Shown piece by piece: positions 1 to 8,924 of a DNA stretch of 64,000 bases (positions are counted from its first letter, which is position 1; the number at the start of each line of letters is the position of its first letter). The stretch comes from Yponomeuta sedellus. Lineage: Eukaryota; Arthropoda; Insecta; Lepidoptera; Yponomeutidae. Below the pieces are notes generated by a model. It saw nothing but the letters and a program-made list of their open reading frames with translations. It had not been told where the DNA came from and made no database searches. The stretch covers positions 19,156,988 through 19,220,987 of the forward strand of contig OW203726.1 in the NCBI GenBank assembly GCA_934045075.1, in the 5' to 3' direction. The position numbers and the translations under genes were made by a program.

Positions 1-890
1 TAAAAATTTCTATGATTTTTTTAGTAAAAACTTCATGGTTGGTTTTTCTTTTTAATAGACAATATTTTGACGCACGAGTGCGGGAAAGGTAAAAAAAAGC
101 ACGAGTAAGTGTGTAATATAGCCCACATCCCGCACGCTATACGTCCCTGCAATACGCCACTTTTTGAGCAACTGTATTAAAAAGGTCTATTCCCAGCTAT
201 TCTGAGCTGGGCTGGTGCTTTGCTTTAAGGGAGAGTCGTCAGCTTTAGAATCTAAACAAAGATATTCAGAAGGCAAATTCCAGTACTAACAATGTGGGAA
301 GTCGCCTATAAATAAAACGCCTGAATAGCTTAAGCTCGTTAGGTGGTGATGCAAAGTTGCTTGCGCACACAGCGCTCGCGGGGCTTCGGTACATAGCGTC
401 CCAGTTCAATGTTCAAAGGGAGTAAATAAACAAACTTAAGCCAACTAAAAATTTGAACTCGGCAATGTCACTTTTCGGGTTTTCTCCTCAATTCAAAGGA
501 ATAAGAAAAATAAGCGGTATAGAACAGAGGAGAGAGAACGAGTATAATTTATTTTCTTTGCTGTTGGCATTTCTTGGACACCCAATAGAAAATACATATT
601 TTGAGGCTGAGTAGGTAATTAGAGATAGTCCAACCTGGGAGTACAAGTATCACACAACTTTGGTACCAAAATTTTCAGACTAAAATATTAAAATTATAAT
701 ATATTTTTTAAAAACCTATTTAGAGGCTAAAAAAATAAAAATAGTATAATTATAATGTAGTTAAATATTTTACAGATTTTTTTTACATAATTTTACAGAT
801 CTCACTTCCTTTGAGGACCCCTGGAAAATTTCATATACCTATTTATCTAAGCTTTGCACCATACGTCAAATTAAGTCATCACTGTAAATA
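1..890. other. Non-coding AT-rich stretch
   Basis: No coding exon, RNA gene or complete element is seen. Positions 706-760 hold an internally deleted remnant of the hairpin SINE described at 51758-52258: its 5' motif AACCTATTTAGAGGCT is followed directly by its 3' AAATAAAAATAGTAT tail. The rest is unassigned; it is the intron side or downstream side of PEX7. Confidence 0.5.
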
Positions 891-898
891 TATTTTGA

Positions 899-2408
899 AA
901 TGAAATGAAATGAAAAGGTTTTATTCAAAGTAGCGCAAATACTGCGGCTTAATGAACGCAACAAGTCAAACTAGGTGTCCAATTCAAAATCTGGATCATT
1001 TGAAAAAATGGACAAAAAAACTCCAAACTTAGTCTTTTCAAATTCCTTAATTAACAGAATTTACACAGATTCTACAAAACTCGTGAATTTTACATGCTTG
1101 AATTCCAAACATCATTGTCATCTAAATAATCCTCAATATTATAGTAGCTCTTTTGGCACAAAGTGTACTTTACACATTTTTTGAACCGCGCTTCAGTCAA
1201 ACTTAATATATCTTCAAGGATTTTATTGTAGAAGCGTATACATTGCCCCATGAAGGATGTATTAACCTTTGCCAGCCTAAATCTTGGGAAAGTTTATGTT
1301 TATTTCTAGTATTTACATTGTGTTGGCTACCTGCAGTTTTAAAGTTACTAATATTTTTCCTGACATACATAATATTTTCATAGATATACTGGCTGGCAAC
1401 TGTCAGGATGTTTGTTTCTTTAAAAAATTCTCTTAACGAATCTCTACTGCCTAGCTTATAGATGAATCTGATCGCTCTTTTCTGCAAGACGAAGATGGTC
1501 TCAATGTCCGCTGCCCGTCCCCACAATAGTATGCCGTAGGACATGATACTATGGAAGTAACTAAAATAAACAAGCCTGGCAGTTGCGACGTCAGTTAGTT
1601 CCCTAATTCTTTTAACAGCATATGCTGCAGAGCTAAGCCTAATTGCCAATTTTTCTATATGAGGACCCCATTGAAGCTTTGCATCAATTGTGATACTTAG
1701 AAATACAGTCTCTTCGACAAGGTCTAGTTTGTCCCTTCCCAATATAACTTTGCTGTCAACTACTTTGACATTTGGTACAGTGAACTTTATACATTTTGTC
1801 TTTTTTGAATTTAACAATAAGTTATTAGACGTAAACCAGTTTAGTACCTGAGAAAGAGCAGCATTAGTATTGTCAAGGTCATCTTCTTGTCTCTTAATTT
1901 TGAAAATAAGTGACGTGTCATCTGCAAATAATACTATCTCCGACATATTTTGAACCATGAACGGCAAATCATTTACATTTTACGAGGAAGAGGAACGGCC
2001 CCAAAATCGATCCTGTGGTACTCCTATCCTGACCTCTGACCCTGAAGATTTAGTTCTATTTATATCAGCTTTTTGAATTCTTCCTAATAAATATGATGTC
2101 ATAAGTTTTAAGCTATTCCCGTTTATAACGTAGCGCTTTAATTTTAAAAGAAGTGTTTTATGGTCAATGCAATCAAATGCTTTTGACAAGTCACAGAATA
2201 CGCCTATAGCATCCTTGCGATCTTCCCATGCACTAAATATATGTTTAACTAACATGACGCCGGCGTCCGTTGTAGAGCGCCCTTGCGTCAAGCCGAATTG
2301 CTGACCATGGAGAAGTTGGTAGTCATTGAAGTGTGTAAGCAGTTGACCTAGAACTATTTTTACTTTACTATGCCTACCAGCCATAAAAATTGACCCTAAC
2401 GATTGCAC
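899..2408 (-). mobile_element. Degenerate non-LTR retrotransposon with reverse transcriptase
   Basis: Two minus-strand reading frames together make the middle and end of a LINE reverse transcriptase. The upstream one (1980-2408) carries the RT fingers/palm with AFDCIDH and a GVPQ motif that is garbled right after it by a frameshift. The downstream one (1203-1967) carries the catalytic FADDT at residues 14-18 and the thumb. Past its stop the homologous C-terminus continues in another frame to about 1098. The 3' end is AATAAA-like followed by short ATTTC repeats (899-915). The element is 5'-truncated and broken, so it cannot be active. Motifs fit a jockey/CR1-type clade (inference). A second copy lies at 25459-26335. 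It sits inside the likely first intron of PEX7. Confidence 0.85.
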
Positions 2409-2469
2409 AAACCTATTTGGTACAATAAAGAATTTGATGAAATAGAAAATTTTCCTTCAGTTTATCTGG

Positions 2470-2625
2470 GGCTTGTTTCACAGAACTAAAGTTGATGGTT
2501 TACTAGTCAATTCAAATGTACATTGCAAAGTCGATCAACCCACAGATTAATAAGTAGACTCTGCGACACGATGTAGGTACCTTGAATTGTCATAATAAAC
2601 AATGTTTCATGAAACGGGACCAGTT
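2470..2625. repeat. Dispersed repeat shared with 23505-23655
   Basis: The stretch from the CTTGTTTCA motif through the ACCCACAGATTAA block to TTGTCATAATAAAC is found again, diverged, at 23505-23655. Its first part resembles the termini of the foldback element at 30679-30917 (GCCTGTTTCAT), so it may be a relative of that MITE family. No coding content. Confidence 0.5.
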
Positions 2626-2740
2626 CAATGAAGATGGCACCCAGTCCTGTCAATATTGTTTTGTGTAGGTATCTACTACATACTAAACTGTTGTTTACCT
2701 TGGCAGAACACTGGTTTGTAACAGGCTGTACAGTGGACAT

Positions 2741-3540
2741 AGATTGGTTGTAATGTCTGGGTAGAGGGATATCCTAGTATGCTCGCAATGGGGATTATTG
2801 TTATGCGCACTACTTTGTTTATTGTATGGGTCACAAGTTTCAATGTCAGGAGGGACTGATTTTTATCTTTGTCATGTTTGACAGTATGACTTAGTAAGAA
2901 AATAACATTTTCATAAATATGTTATGTAAGTAACCTATGTACCTATGTTCCACTGCGGGGCACTGGCTTTCTCTCAAAGAGAGAGAGAACACTTGTGAGC
3001 TTAATTACAATACCTTTTATTGGGATTTAGCGATATCAGCACTGAGGTATTCTATACCAGTTTATGAAAGGCTGCTAATAAAATGTCAAAAGAACTTCTT
3101 CTTCTTTTTCTTCAGGATATATTAGTCCACTGCTGCTGGACATAGCCCTTCCCTAATGAGCGCCATAGCAAAAAAGATTGCAAAATAAAAATATTTTGAA
3201 CAAAATATGGATAAGAAAAGATAATTTTCAATGTTCAATCATACGATAAATAAGGTAATAAAATCGGTGCCTAATCACATTGACTTCATAAAATCATTTG
3301 ATACAAATAGTTTTTTCACAGATCAATCTGTTTAGCTATCCAACCTATTTTATAGCTAGTACAAGTTATTGTGCTATATGGATCATATGGTACCTAATAA
3401 ATATGCTCTAATTTGCCCTGTCCTATATTTTATTTATATAAATTATTGTATTGTATGAGAATCACTTTTCTTACCTGTGAATTTGTTCCAGTATACTTTC
3501 TTTTCTTTTTTTCTTTATATATTAATTAGTGACAGTTTAT
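2741..3540. other. PEX7 intron with a retroposon remnant
   Basis: Non-coding. At about 3112-3165 there is an inverted LINE tail, recognised by AGTCCACTGCTG and GGACATAGCCCTTCCC, the same text as at 53930-53957. No second PEX7 exon was found between here and the left edge. Confidence 0.45.
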
Positions 3541-3561
3541 TATTATGGATCCAATACTCAC

Positions 3562-3762
3562 AACATCAAACAGTCCATCACTCCATTCCAACTTTTGCAG
3601 CTCCACTATAGTACTAGAATCATGAGACAGTTCTAGGAAGAACAGGGTCCCGCCTCCAGCCAGTCCGTAATACTGGCTGGTTGCCACAGCGATGGTGTCC
3701 GGGCGGGTCCGGGAGAAACGCACCGCATAGCCATGCCGCCCAGGAGTTAGGAAGGTCGGCAT
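3562..3762 (-). CDS. PEX7: PEX7, first coding exon (peroxisomal PTS2 receptor)
   Basis: Encodes the N-terminal 67 residues of the WD40 protein that binds PTS2-bearing cargo in the cytosol and brings it to the peroxisomal import docking complex with PEX5 or PEX5-like partners. The diagnostic TPGRHGYAVRF near the start and the WSDGLFDV end match the known PEX7 N-terminus and first WD blade. The reading frame ends in phase 0 at a canonical GTGAGT donor (minus strand, 3561-3556). The chosen ATG at 3760-3762 matches the family start, but a CAG acceptor-like site lies 13 nt upstream (TTTCCACAG), so a 5'-UTR intron or an upstream coding exon is possible. The remaining exons must lie left of the window; only retroelement debris follows. 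Family identity is strong; the partial state is due to the window edge, not to a visible defect. Confidence 0.88.
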
Positions 3763-4174
3763 GCTGATGGTGTAGCTGTGGAAATAAGGGTGATATTATT
3801 ATTAAGAGCCAATGTGGTAGTGCATCCATAAAACCCTTGCCTCACTTCTGGTGCTGAGGTTTTGAAATCCAGCAACCATTTCCTAGACTTGGAATCCATA
3901 TAAGATACATACCTACATAGATTTTGTTACATACATTTGTGAATGTTTAGTAGCAATACCACACTCACCCAAATATCTACGGTACACCCAAATACCTCAG
4001 CATTCGCTGTGTAAAATGGGCCCAATTCCCTTCATACAATTATCAGTTTGAAGCAATTTATAATTATGTACTAACTAGTTCAGTAGCCTGTACCTAATGT
4101 CTTTAAAGTAGGTATTTAAATTTTCATACTAAGTAGTTTAATGCCTAAACCATTAGTTGTGTTTGTTTGTTTGT

Positions 4175-4217
4175 TTTTTTTTTGTAACAGGTACCTAGTA
4201 CCTGTTACAAAAAAAAA
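4175..4217. repeat. Perfect 20-bp inverted repeat with 3-nt loop
   Basis: Arms 4175-4194 and 4198-4217 are exact reverse complements (core GTAACAGGTAC) around the triplet CTA. It is followed by two imperfect direct repeats beginning GATCCTAATATT (about 4218 and 4255) and two copies of CTTAGCATAGACTTGTA (about 4288 and 4308), so the locus has seen local slippage or short duplications. Confidence 0.8.
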
Positions 4218-5141
4218 GATCCTAATATTTTACAGAAGAATTTGACATTAATCAGATCCTAATATTTGCAGAAGAATTTGACAAGTTCTTAGCATAGACT
4301 TGTAAATCTTAGCATAGACTTGTAGGTAACTGGATTACAATGAGATATTGCAGAGTAGGTACTTGATAGCAAGGATAGTTTTTAAAAATATACTTACCTA
4401 TTTATTCAGACACTTTTTCGCAAGCTAATGGGGCAGTGATCACTCTGTAGAATACCTAATTGTTACCAAGTATGACTTGCAAAGGGTAGGTGAGTAGTGC
4501 AGACGGCTTCAATATACTTAAAGGCAATAACTGTACCAAGACTATTTTATAATTGCTTACCAAGTTAGCGGTGACTTCATTGTATTTTTATCACTTGGAT
4601 AAAAATACTTGGATAATATATTGGGTATTTTATTGTATATATAAAGAAGCAAGTACCTACATTAATCAGAAATTAATGTAGGTAGGCAGAAATGTATGTA
4701 GCTGTGTTTTGTATGAATTCTGAGGTATTTCGCTGCAAAACAGCTCTCTGCTCATATTCTAGTTAGAAATACTACTCTAATTCAAGTCTAATTCCAGCAG
4801 AGAATCGGGCGAAAATTATAAATTAGCAACTTACAAGATTTCCCCTTTTTAAGTCCACATCATCTCGCACGAAACGTGTAATACGGCTTAGAACTTAACA
4901 CTTTGCAGGATTCGTCAATTAGCAAAAGGGTAATTATGAAAATACTTGTTTTAGTCGATAAACACAAAAAAAACATGAAGATTACGAGTCTGTTTTGAGG
5001 TTATCTACCGACGCGAATAGAAATCACATAGAAATGTCTTGTCAAGCAAACGTCAAAAAATAAAGGGTTGGACAAGGTTTGATCCGTGCCGGCCGTATGT
5101 GTTTGTCCCAGATGAACCACTAATCTTTAATTGTACTGTTT

Positions 5142-5186
5142 TCCATTATTTCGTGCTATCCAGACTAGATAGTACGAAATAATGGA
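5142..5186. repeat. 19-bp hairpin
   Basis: Arms 5142-5160 and 5168-5186 are complementary with one mismatch (core CATTATTTCGT), 7-nt loop CAGACTA. No flanking duplication was seen; probably a small foldback remnant. Confidence 0.75.
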
Positions 5187-5814
5187 TAATCCAGTACATA
5201 GGTAGCACAACATTCTTTATCTACATCCTCATTCCTCTCATTAGGTACAATTGTACCTACCTAAGTTAGAGAACTGAGAACAAGAGACTGAAATATTTAG
5301 AATCCTACAAATCTAGCATGTATTCTTTTAGTTTTTAAGTAATAGGTACTTAACTGGTAAATATTGAATTACTGTTGTCCCTACATAGGGGAGAGTTGTC
5401 ACCATTCGTACGCGGGGCACATTCATACAGTTAGTATAACAGACAAACTAAACAGCACACAAGCGCGCGTTTGCTTGCAAAATTGTGTTGATTAATATTA
5501 ATGTTAACATTGATTATTTTAAGCTTTAATTGTTATATTTCTCAAATTAAATTAGAATTTGTATAAAGTAGTATTTTAATTTTGTACAAGGCATGGGGTG
5601 CATTCGGACAGCAAAACAGGGGGCACATTCGTACGCGTACGAATGCTCCCCTTTAGATTTATTAACCACCAGAACATCACAATAACATTTTTCTTTTTAT
5701 GAAGTAATTCTAATTCTAAAAAATCGATATATTTTATAAAGTAAGCCTTATAACTAATATTTTATTGCAGAATCATGGTACGAAAATATAAAAAAGGGTA
5801 CGCGTACCCAAGAG

Positions 5815-6000
5815 GTGGATGAAGAGTCCATGAAATTAGCAATTGATGACGTAATTCTAGGACGGCTGTCATATAGAAAAGCCGCGTTGCAATATAACAT
5901 CAAGACATCGACGTTGGAAAGCAGAGTCAAGAAATTCAAAGATGGCTCTAACACCGATGAACCCTCACGAACATTTCATTCCAAGAAGAAAACCGGGTAA
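5815..6000 (+). pseudogene. Pogo-type transposase N-terminus (HTH_psq)
   Basis: Residues about 2-43 form a pipsqueak-type helix-turn-helix (start MDEESMKLAIDDVI, then SYRKAALQYNIKTSTLESRVKK) as found at the N-terminus of pogo/Tigger/CENP-B-like transposases. The frame runs to a stop at 5998-6000. The usual CENP-B HTH and DDE domains do not follow; instead the sequence passes into the C-terminal part of the same protein in another frame at about 5975. The deletion junction therefore also causes a frameshift. No promoter was identified. Confidence 0.8.
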
Positions 6001-6601
6001 ATCCCGTGTATATACAGATACACCTGAAAAAACTGAATTAGAAAAGAGACAAAGACAGAAAGAATTGAAAAAAATAGAACAGGAAAGGAAAGCCAGAGCC
6101 AAAGCATTGAAACGTAGTTTGAAAGAACTTAGTTCAACACAAAAGAAAAAGAAAGTTAAGCAAATAAAAAGTGATGAAGATTCAGAGGCATCTGAAGGAT
6201 CGTAATTTAGCTTGCGGGAGAGTTCAACATCTCCAATCGGTTCCGAAATGGACAAAGAGACTAATGATTGCAATAGCGACAATAATTTAAATGTGACACC
6301 AAATAAAATCAAAGATATTTGTTTTGTTTTGGTAAAGTTTGAAAAAAAGACTTCTGTTTTTTACTACGTCGGAAAAGTTCTTAGTCATTATTCGGGTACG
6401 GAGCTGAAAGTATCTTATCTTGGGAAGGAACCGGGATCATCATGGTCATTCTTTTTTCCTGATATAGAAGACATACACACTCTGTATATCAGCGATGTCG
6501 TCATGATCCTACCTGATCCACAAGCACGAGCGGGCTGTACAGCTAGAATGGCTAGACTTTTTACTTTTGCAGTTAATTTAAATAATTATAATGTGCAATA
6601 A
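5942..6601 (+). pseudogene. Pogo-type transposase C-terminal region, one in-frame stop
   Basis: Starting about position 5972 the frame reads RRKPGKSRVYTDTPEK followed by a long lysine/glutamate-rich coiled stretch, then a TAA at 6203-6205. The same frame continues to 6601 with FVLVKFEKKTSVFYYVGKVL and a DIEDIHTLYISDVVMILP segment. This layout (linker, charged helix, C-terminal 'FVLVKF...YYVGKV' block) is what follows the DDE domain in insect pogo-like transposases (established family pattern, recalled). The single stop and missing catalytic core make it a relic. A GTPase or zinc-finger role is not supported. Confidence 0.7.
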
Positions 6602-6647
6602 CTTCTAAAGTAACAGTTAAGATTGTCAAAGACTGTGCAACATACTC

Positions 6648-6698
6648 ATGATTTCTTTGCAATCATTTACTCAAAATAAATGATTGCAAAGAAATCAT
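6648..6698. repeat. Perfect 22-bp hairpin inside the pogo element
   Basis: Arms 6648-6669 and 6677-6698 are exact reverse complements (core TTTGCAATCATTTA) with a 7-nt loop, 47 nt downstream of the transposase C-terminal stop. It could fold in the 3' end of the element's RNA. It contains no known termination signal. Confidence 0.85.
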
Positions 6699-7159
6699 TG
6701 AGACTGATTGTTAAGCTAAGAATTATTATCAATAAGTAAACTGGATAAACGATTTAATCCTTTGGTATGTTTCTAAAGAAACATTTATCGACTATGAGTC
6801 AAGTCAAATATTTTAAGTTAGTTCTTTAATAAATAAATATTTTTGTAATAATTAATAAAAAATTAACGACTTTAATAGGCTTTTTAATTACCCTGTATGA
6901 ATCTACCCCATGGCGTATGAAAGTACCCCACCTACTGTACGAACGTACCCCGTACGTGGGGTACGTTCGTACAAATATCTTATCGTAGAAAAATTACTAT
7001 AACTCTTTAACCTTTTGACATAATAGTTTCGGATTTTTTTGTAACAAACTACAATATATTTGTTACGCTTAGGCATATTAACTAGATAAAATCAACAATC
7101 CATCATAAATTAAAAAAATAAAATATAAAAAGCGTACGAATGGTGACCACTTTCCCCTA

Positions 7160-7499
7160 CCTAATATAATATTCACAAATTAACTTTGTGTGTTTTTCAA
7201 GTTTTTTTTATTCTTTGTTTTTCCAAAAATATGTAGGTACTTATTAGTACATAACATAAGTAATGTAGGTAAATAAACAAAGTGAAAAAGACTAAGCTAA
7301 GTCCTTGCTAAATCGTACTATTAAAAATTTATAATTTCTGGCCAAATTTGAAGAATACATCGAGGAAGGGTATTTTATTATAAAATATAATTTTCGTCAT
7401 TTTTATGTTTTTACACATCTATTTGTTTCATGGTTGTAGAAAGTTTATGTGATGTTTGAGTATTGTGCCTTAATAAACATTTTGCCTATCTATCTATCA
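7160..7499. other. Intergenic AT-rich stretch
   Basis: No coding content. Nothing recognisable except a short TATCTATCTATC run near 7485-7498 that is probably the 3' simple-repeat tail of a retroposon. Confidence 0.4.
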
Positions 7500-7775
7500 A
7501 CATAGCCCAGCGGATTAGTAAGTTGAAGTGGCAGTGGGCGGGGCACTTAGCACTTATTACTGATAGCCGGATAGGACCGAAAATTTGCTCAAATAGTGAC
7601 CATATCGGCTAGCGCAGTGAAGGACGACCAGCCTCAAGATTGCACAAGATGGACAGATGTCCTCATCCAAGGCAGGAATACGCTGGATACAAGCCGCTTC
7701 CAACCGGTATTTCTGGAAATCCATGGAGGAGACCTACTACGAGCAGTAGACTTCATGCGGTTGAACGATGATGAT
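7500..7775 (+). pseudogene. C-terminal remnant of a LINE endonuclease/RT protein
   Basis: With frameshifts the plus strand reads RISKLKWQWAGH, then an EGRPA..RW block, then AGIRWIQAASN and FWKSMEETYYEQ, the characteristic C-terminal tail of a widespread insect retrotransposon polyprotein. The related minus-strand remnant at 53925-54263 keeps more of the same tail. Stops and frame changes show it is dead. Confidence 0.75.
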
Positions 7776-7974
7776 ACAAATAAAATAAAATTATAAAAAT
7801 TTAATAGATCTTGGCAAAAAAGAGAACAAAACATAAAAGTAGTCAATAGATAAATTAATAAAAAAACATAAGTAGGTACTCTTATGTTTTTGCTGTTTGT
7901 TATCAAAATATTTTCGATTTAATTATTTATGTACATGCACCACGTACCGACTATATTCTTCATGCAATCCACTC

Positions 7975-8106
7975 CATCCAAAGGTTGTCTGGAAGAGATC
8001 GCTCTTAGCGATAAGACCGCCAATTGTATAACATTACTTAGATTTAAGAATCATGGTTGTAATATTTGTCTAGTTGTGCAATAAAGTGTTCTCTATCTAT
8101 CTATCT
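7975..8106 (+). repeat. Retroposon 3' end (CCGCCAATTGT family) with ATCT tail
   Basis: Begins near GGTTGTCTGGAAGAGATCGC, continues with GATAAGACCGCCAATTGT and ends TGTGCAATAAAGTGTTC followed by TCTATCTATCTATC. Related 3' ends occur at about 33845-33960, 34855-34895, 44060-44165, 45541-45946, 48275-48385 and 56565-56665 (plus) and at 30955-31075, 48525-48650, 52778-52845 and 58164-58275 (minus). The AATAAA plus tetranucleotide tail is typical of LINE/SINE 3' termini. Confidence 0.75.
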
Positions 8107-8690
8107 ACTCCTAGAAACTTTGGTGTACCTACTTATTTGTGTATATTCCTATGGCTGACTAGTGGTTATATACTCTTTGTGGCTGACTTTATAAAAGTTG
8201 ATCAGTGTATTGTTATGTTATTTATTAGTGTTTGCTGACTTTATTGTTATTTATAGTATTTTTTACGTTTTACCTACTAACCACGTAATCGCGATCCGTT
8301 TCATACGTGACTATATAATTGTTATATCTTAAAGTCGACTGCACAAAGCAACCTTTACATTCTAGTTACATGTACAATGTTTACGCGTATAGTACGGTAA
8401 GTAAAGATGTAAAAGTTGATAATAATTATATTAATTATACGTACAAACTTACCGCTTTTGCCTAATCTTTCAGATATAAGCATTTACCAGAATAAAAAAA
8501 ACACCTAACAGTAGCTGAATATATTATTAGGAGTAAACTAGGTTTCTTGGGAGATTTGTATTAAAAATTTATAAATATGCTAACGAACCACTGAGTTGAA
8601 TGAATGTCATACCGCAATTCATGCGTGTGTTACGTTGTACTGTAAACACAAATCGATACGATCATAAATTATGCGTCACACAACTCACAC
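8107..8690. other. Intergenic stretch upstream of arrestin
   Basis: No gene recognised. The last part, from about 8560, is presumably distal upstream sequence of the arrestin gene; the recognisable elements near the promoter are listed separately. Confidence 0.4.
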
Positions 8691-8695
8691 GATTT

Positions 8696-8734
8696 TAATC
8701 CAATTGCTTCGGGCGCTGTCGTTTAATCTCATTA
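8696..8734 (+). promoter_or_regulatory. K50-homeodomain / RCSI-like motif pair of the arrestin promoter
   Basis: TAATCCAATTG at 8696-8706 matches 10 of 11 positions of the insect photoreceptor RCSI/P3 consensus (TAAT-YNR-ATTA) and includes TAATCC, the Otd/Crx-type K50 homeodomain site. A second near match, TAATCTCATTA, lies at 8724-8734. They sit 43-81 bp upstream of the TATA box, the spacing seen in fly photoreceptor-specific promoters. The match is seen; the function is inference. Confidence 0.5.
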
Positions 8735-8776
8735 AGTAGGTTATTTCATTTTGCTGGAAACCTCACATGTGTTCCC

Positions 8777-8785
8777 TATATAAAA
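8777..8785 (+). promoter_or_regulatory. TATA box of the arrestin gene
   Basis: TATATAAAA, 148 bp upstream of the arrestin start codon. Transcription is expected to begin about 30 bp downstream, near 8807-8812, giving a 5' UTR of about 115 nt. Confidence 0.75.
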
Positions 8786-8924
8786 GAAAAACCATCCAGG
8801 CAGCCACCATTTCTGGTGAACGCCTCACAACAATCACGCTCCAAGAGTTCATACTCAAGTTCATAATCAACCATCTTTCAACCTTTTTGTCGCATTCATA
8901 ATTCTTCTTCCAAAATCAGTCAAG

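Larger units (their letters stand above)
3830..5386. other. Intergenic stretch upstream of PEX7
   Basis: No gene is recognised between PEX7 exon 1 and the pogo-like element. It contains two hairpins and a set of short direct repeats, listed separately. CG-poor and AT-rich throughout, with scattered TAGGTA motifs. Confidence 0.4.
5388..7157 (+). mobile_element. Pogo-like DNA transposon, internally deleted
   Basis: The ends are 26-bp terminal inverted repeats (5388-5413 and 7132-7157, differing at about two positions, inner half CACCATTCGTACGC) flanked by TA on both sides (5386-5387, 7158-7159), the target duplication of the Tc1/mariner/pogo superfamily. Inside are an HTH_psq DNA-binding region and a basic C-terminal region but no DDE catalytic domain. 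Extra copies of the TTCGTACG/ACGTTCGTAC motif next to GGGG or CCCC lie subterminally at 5617-5655 and 6900-6980 and look like transposase-binding sites (inference). Such a copy could be moved in trans only. Total length 1770 bp. Confidence 0.88.
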
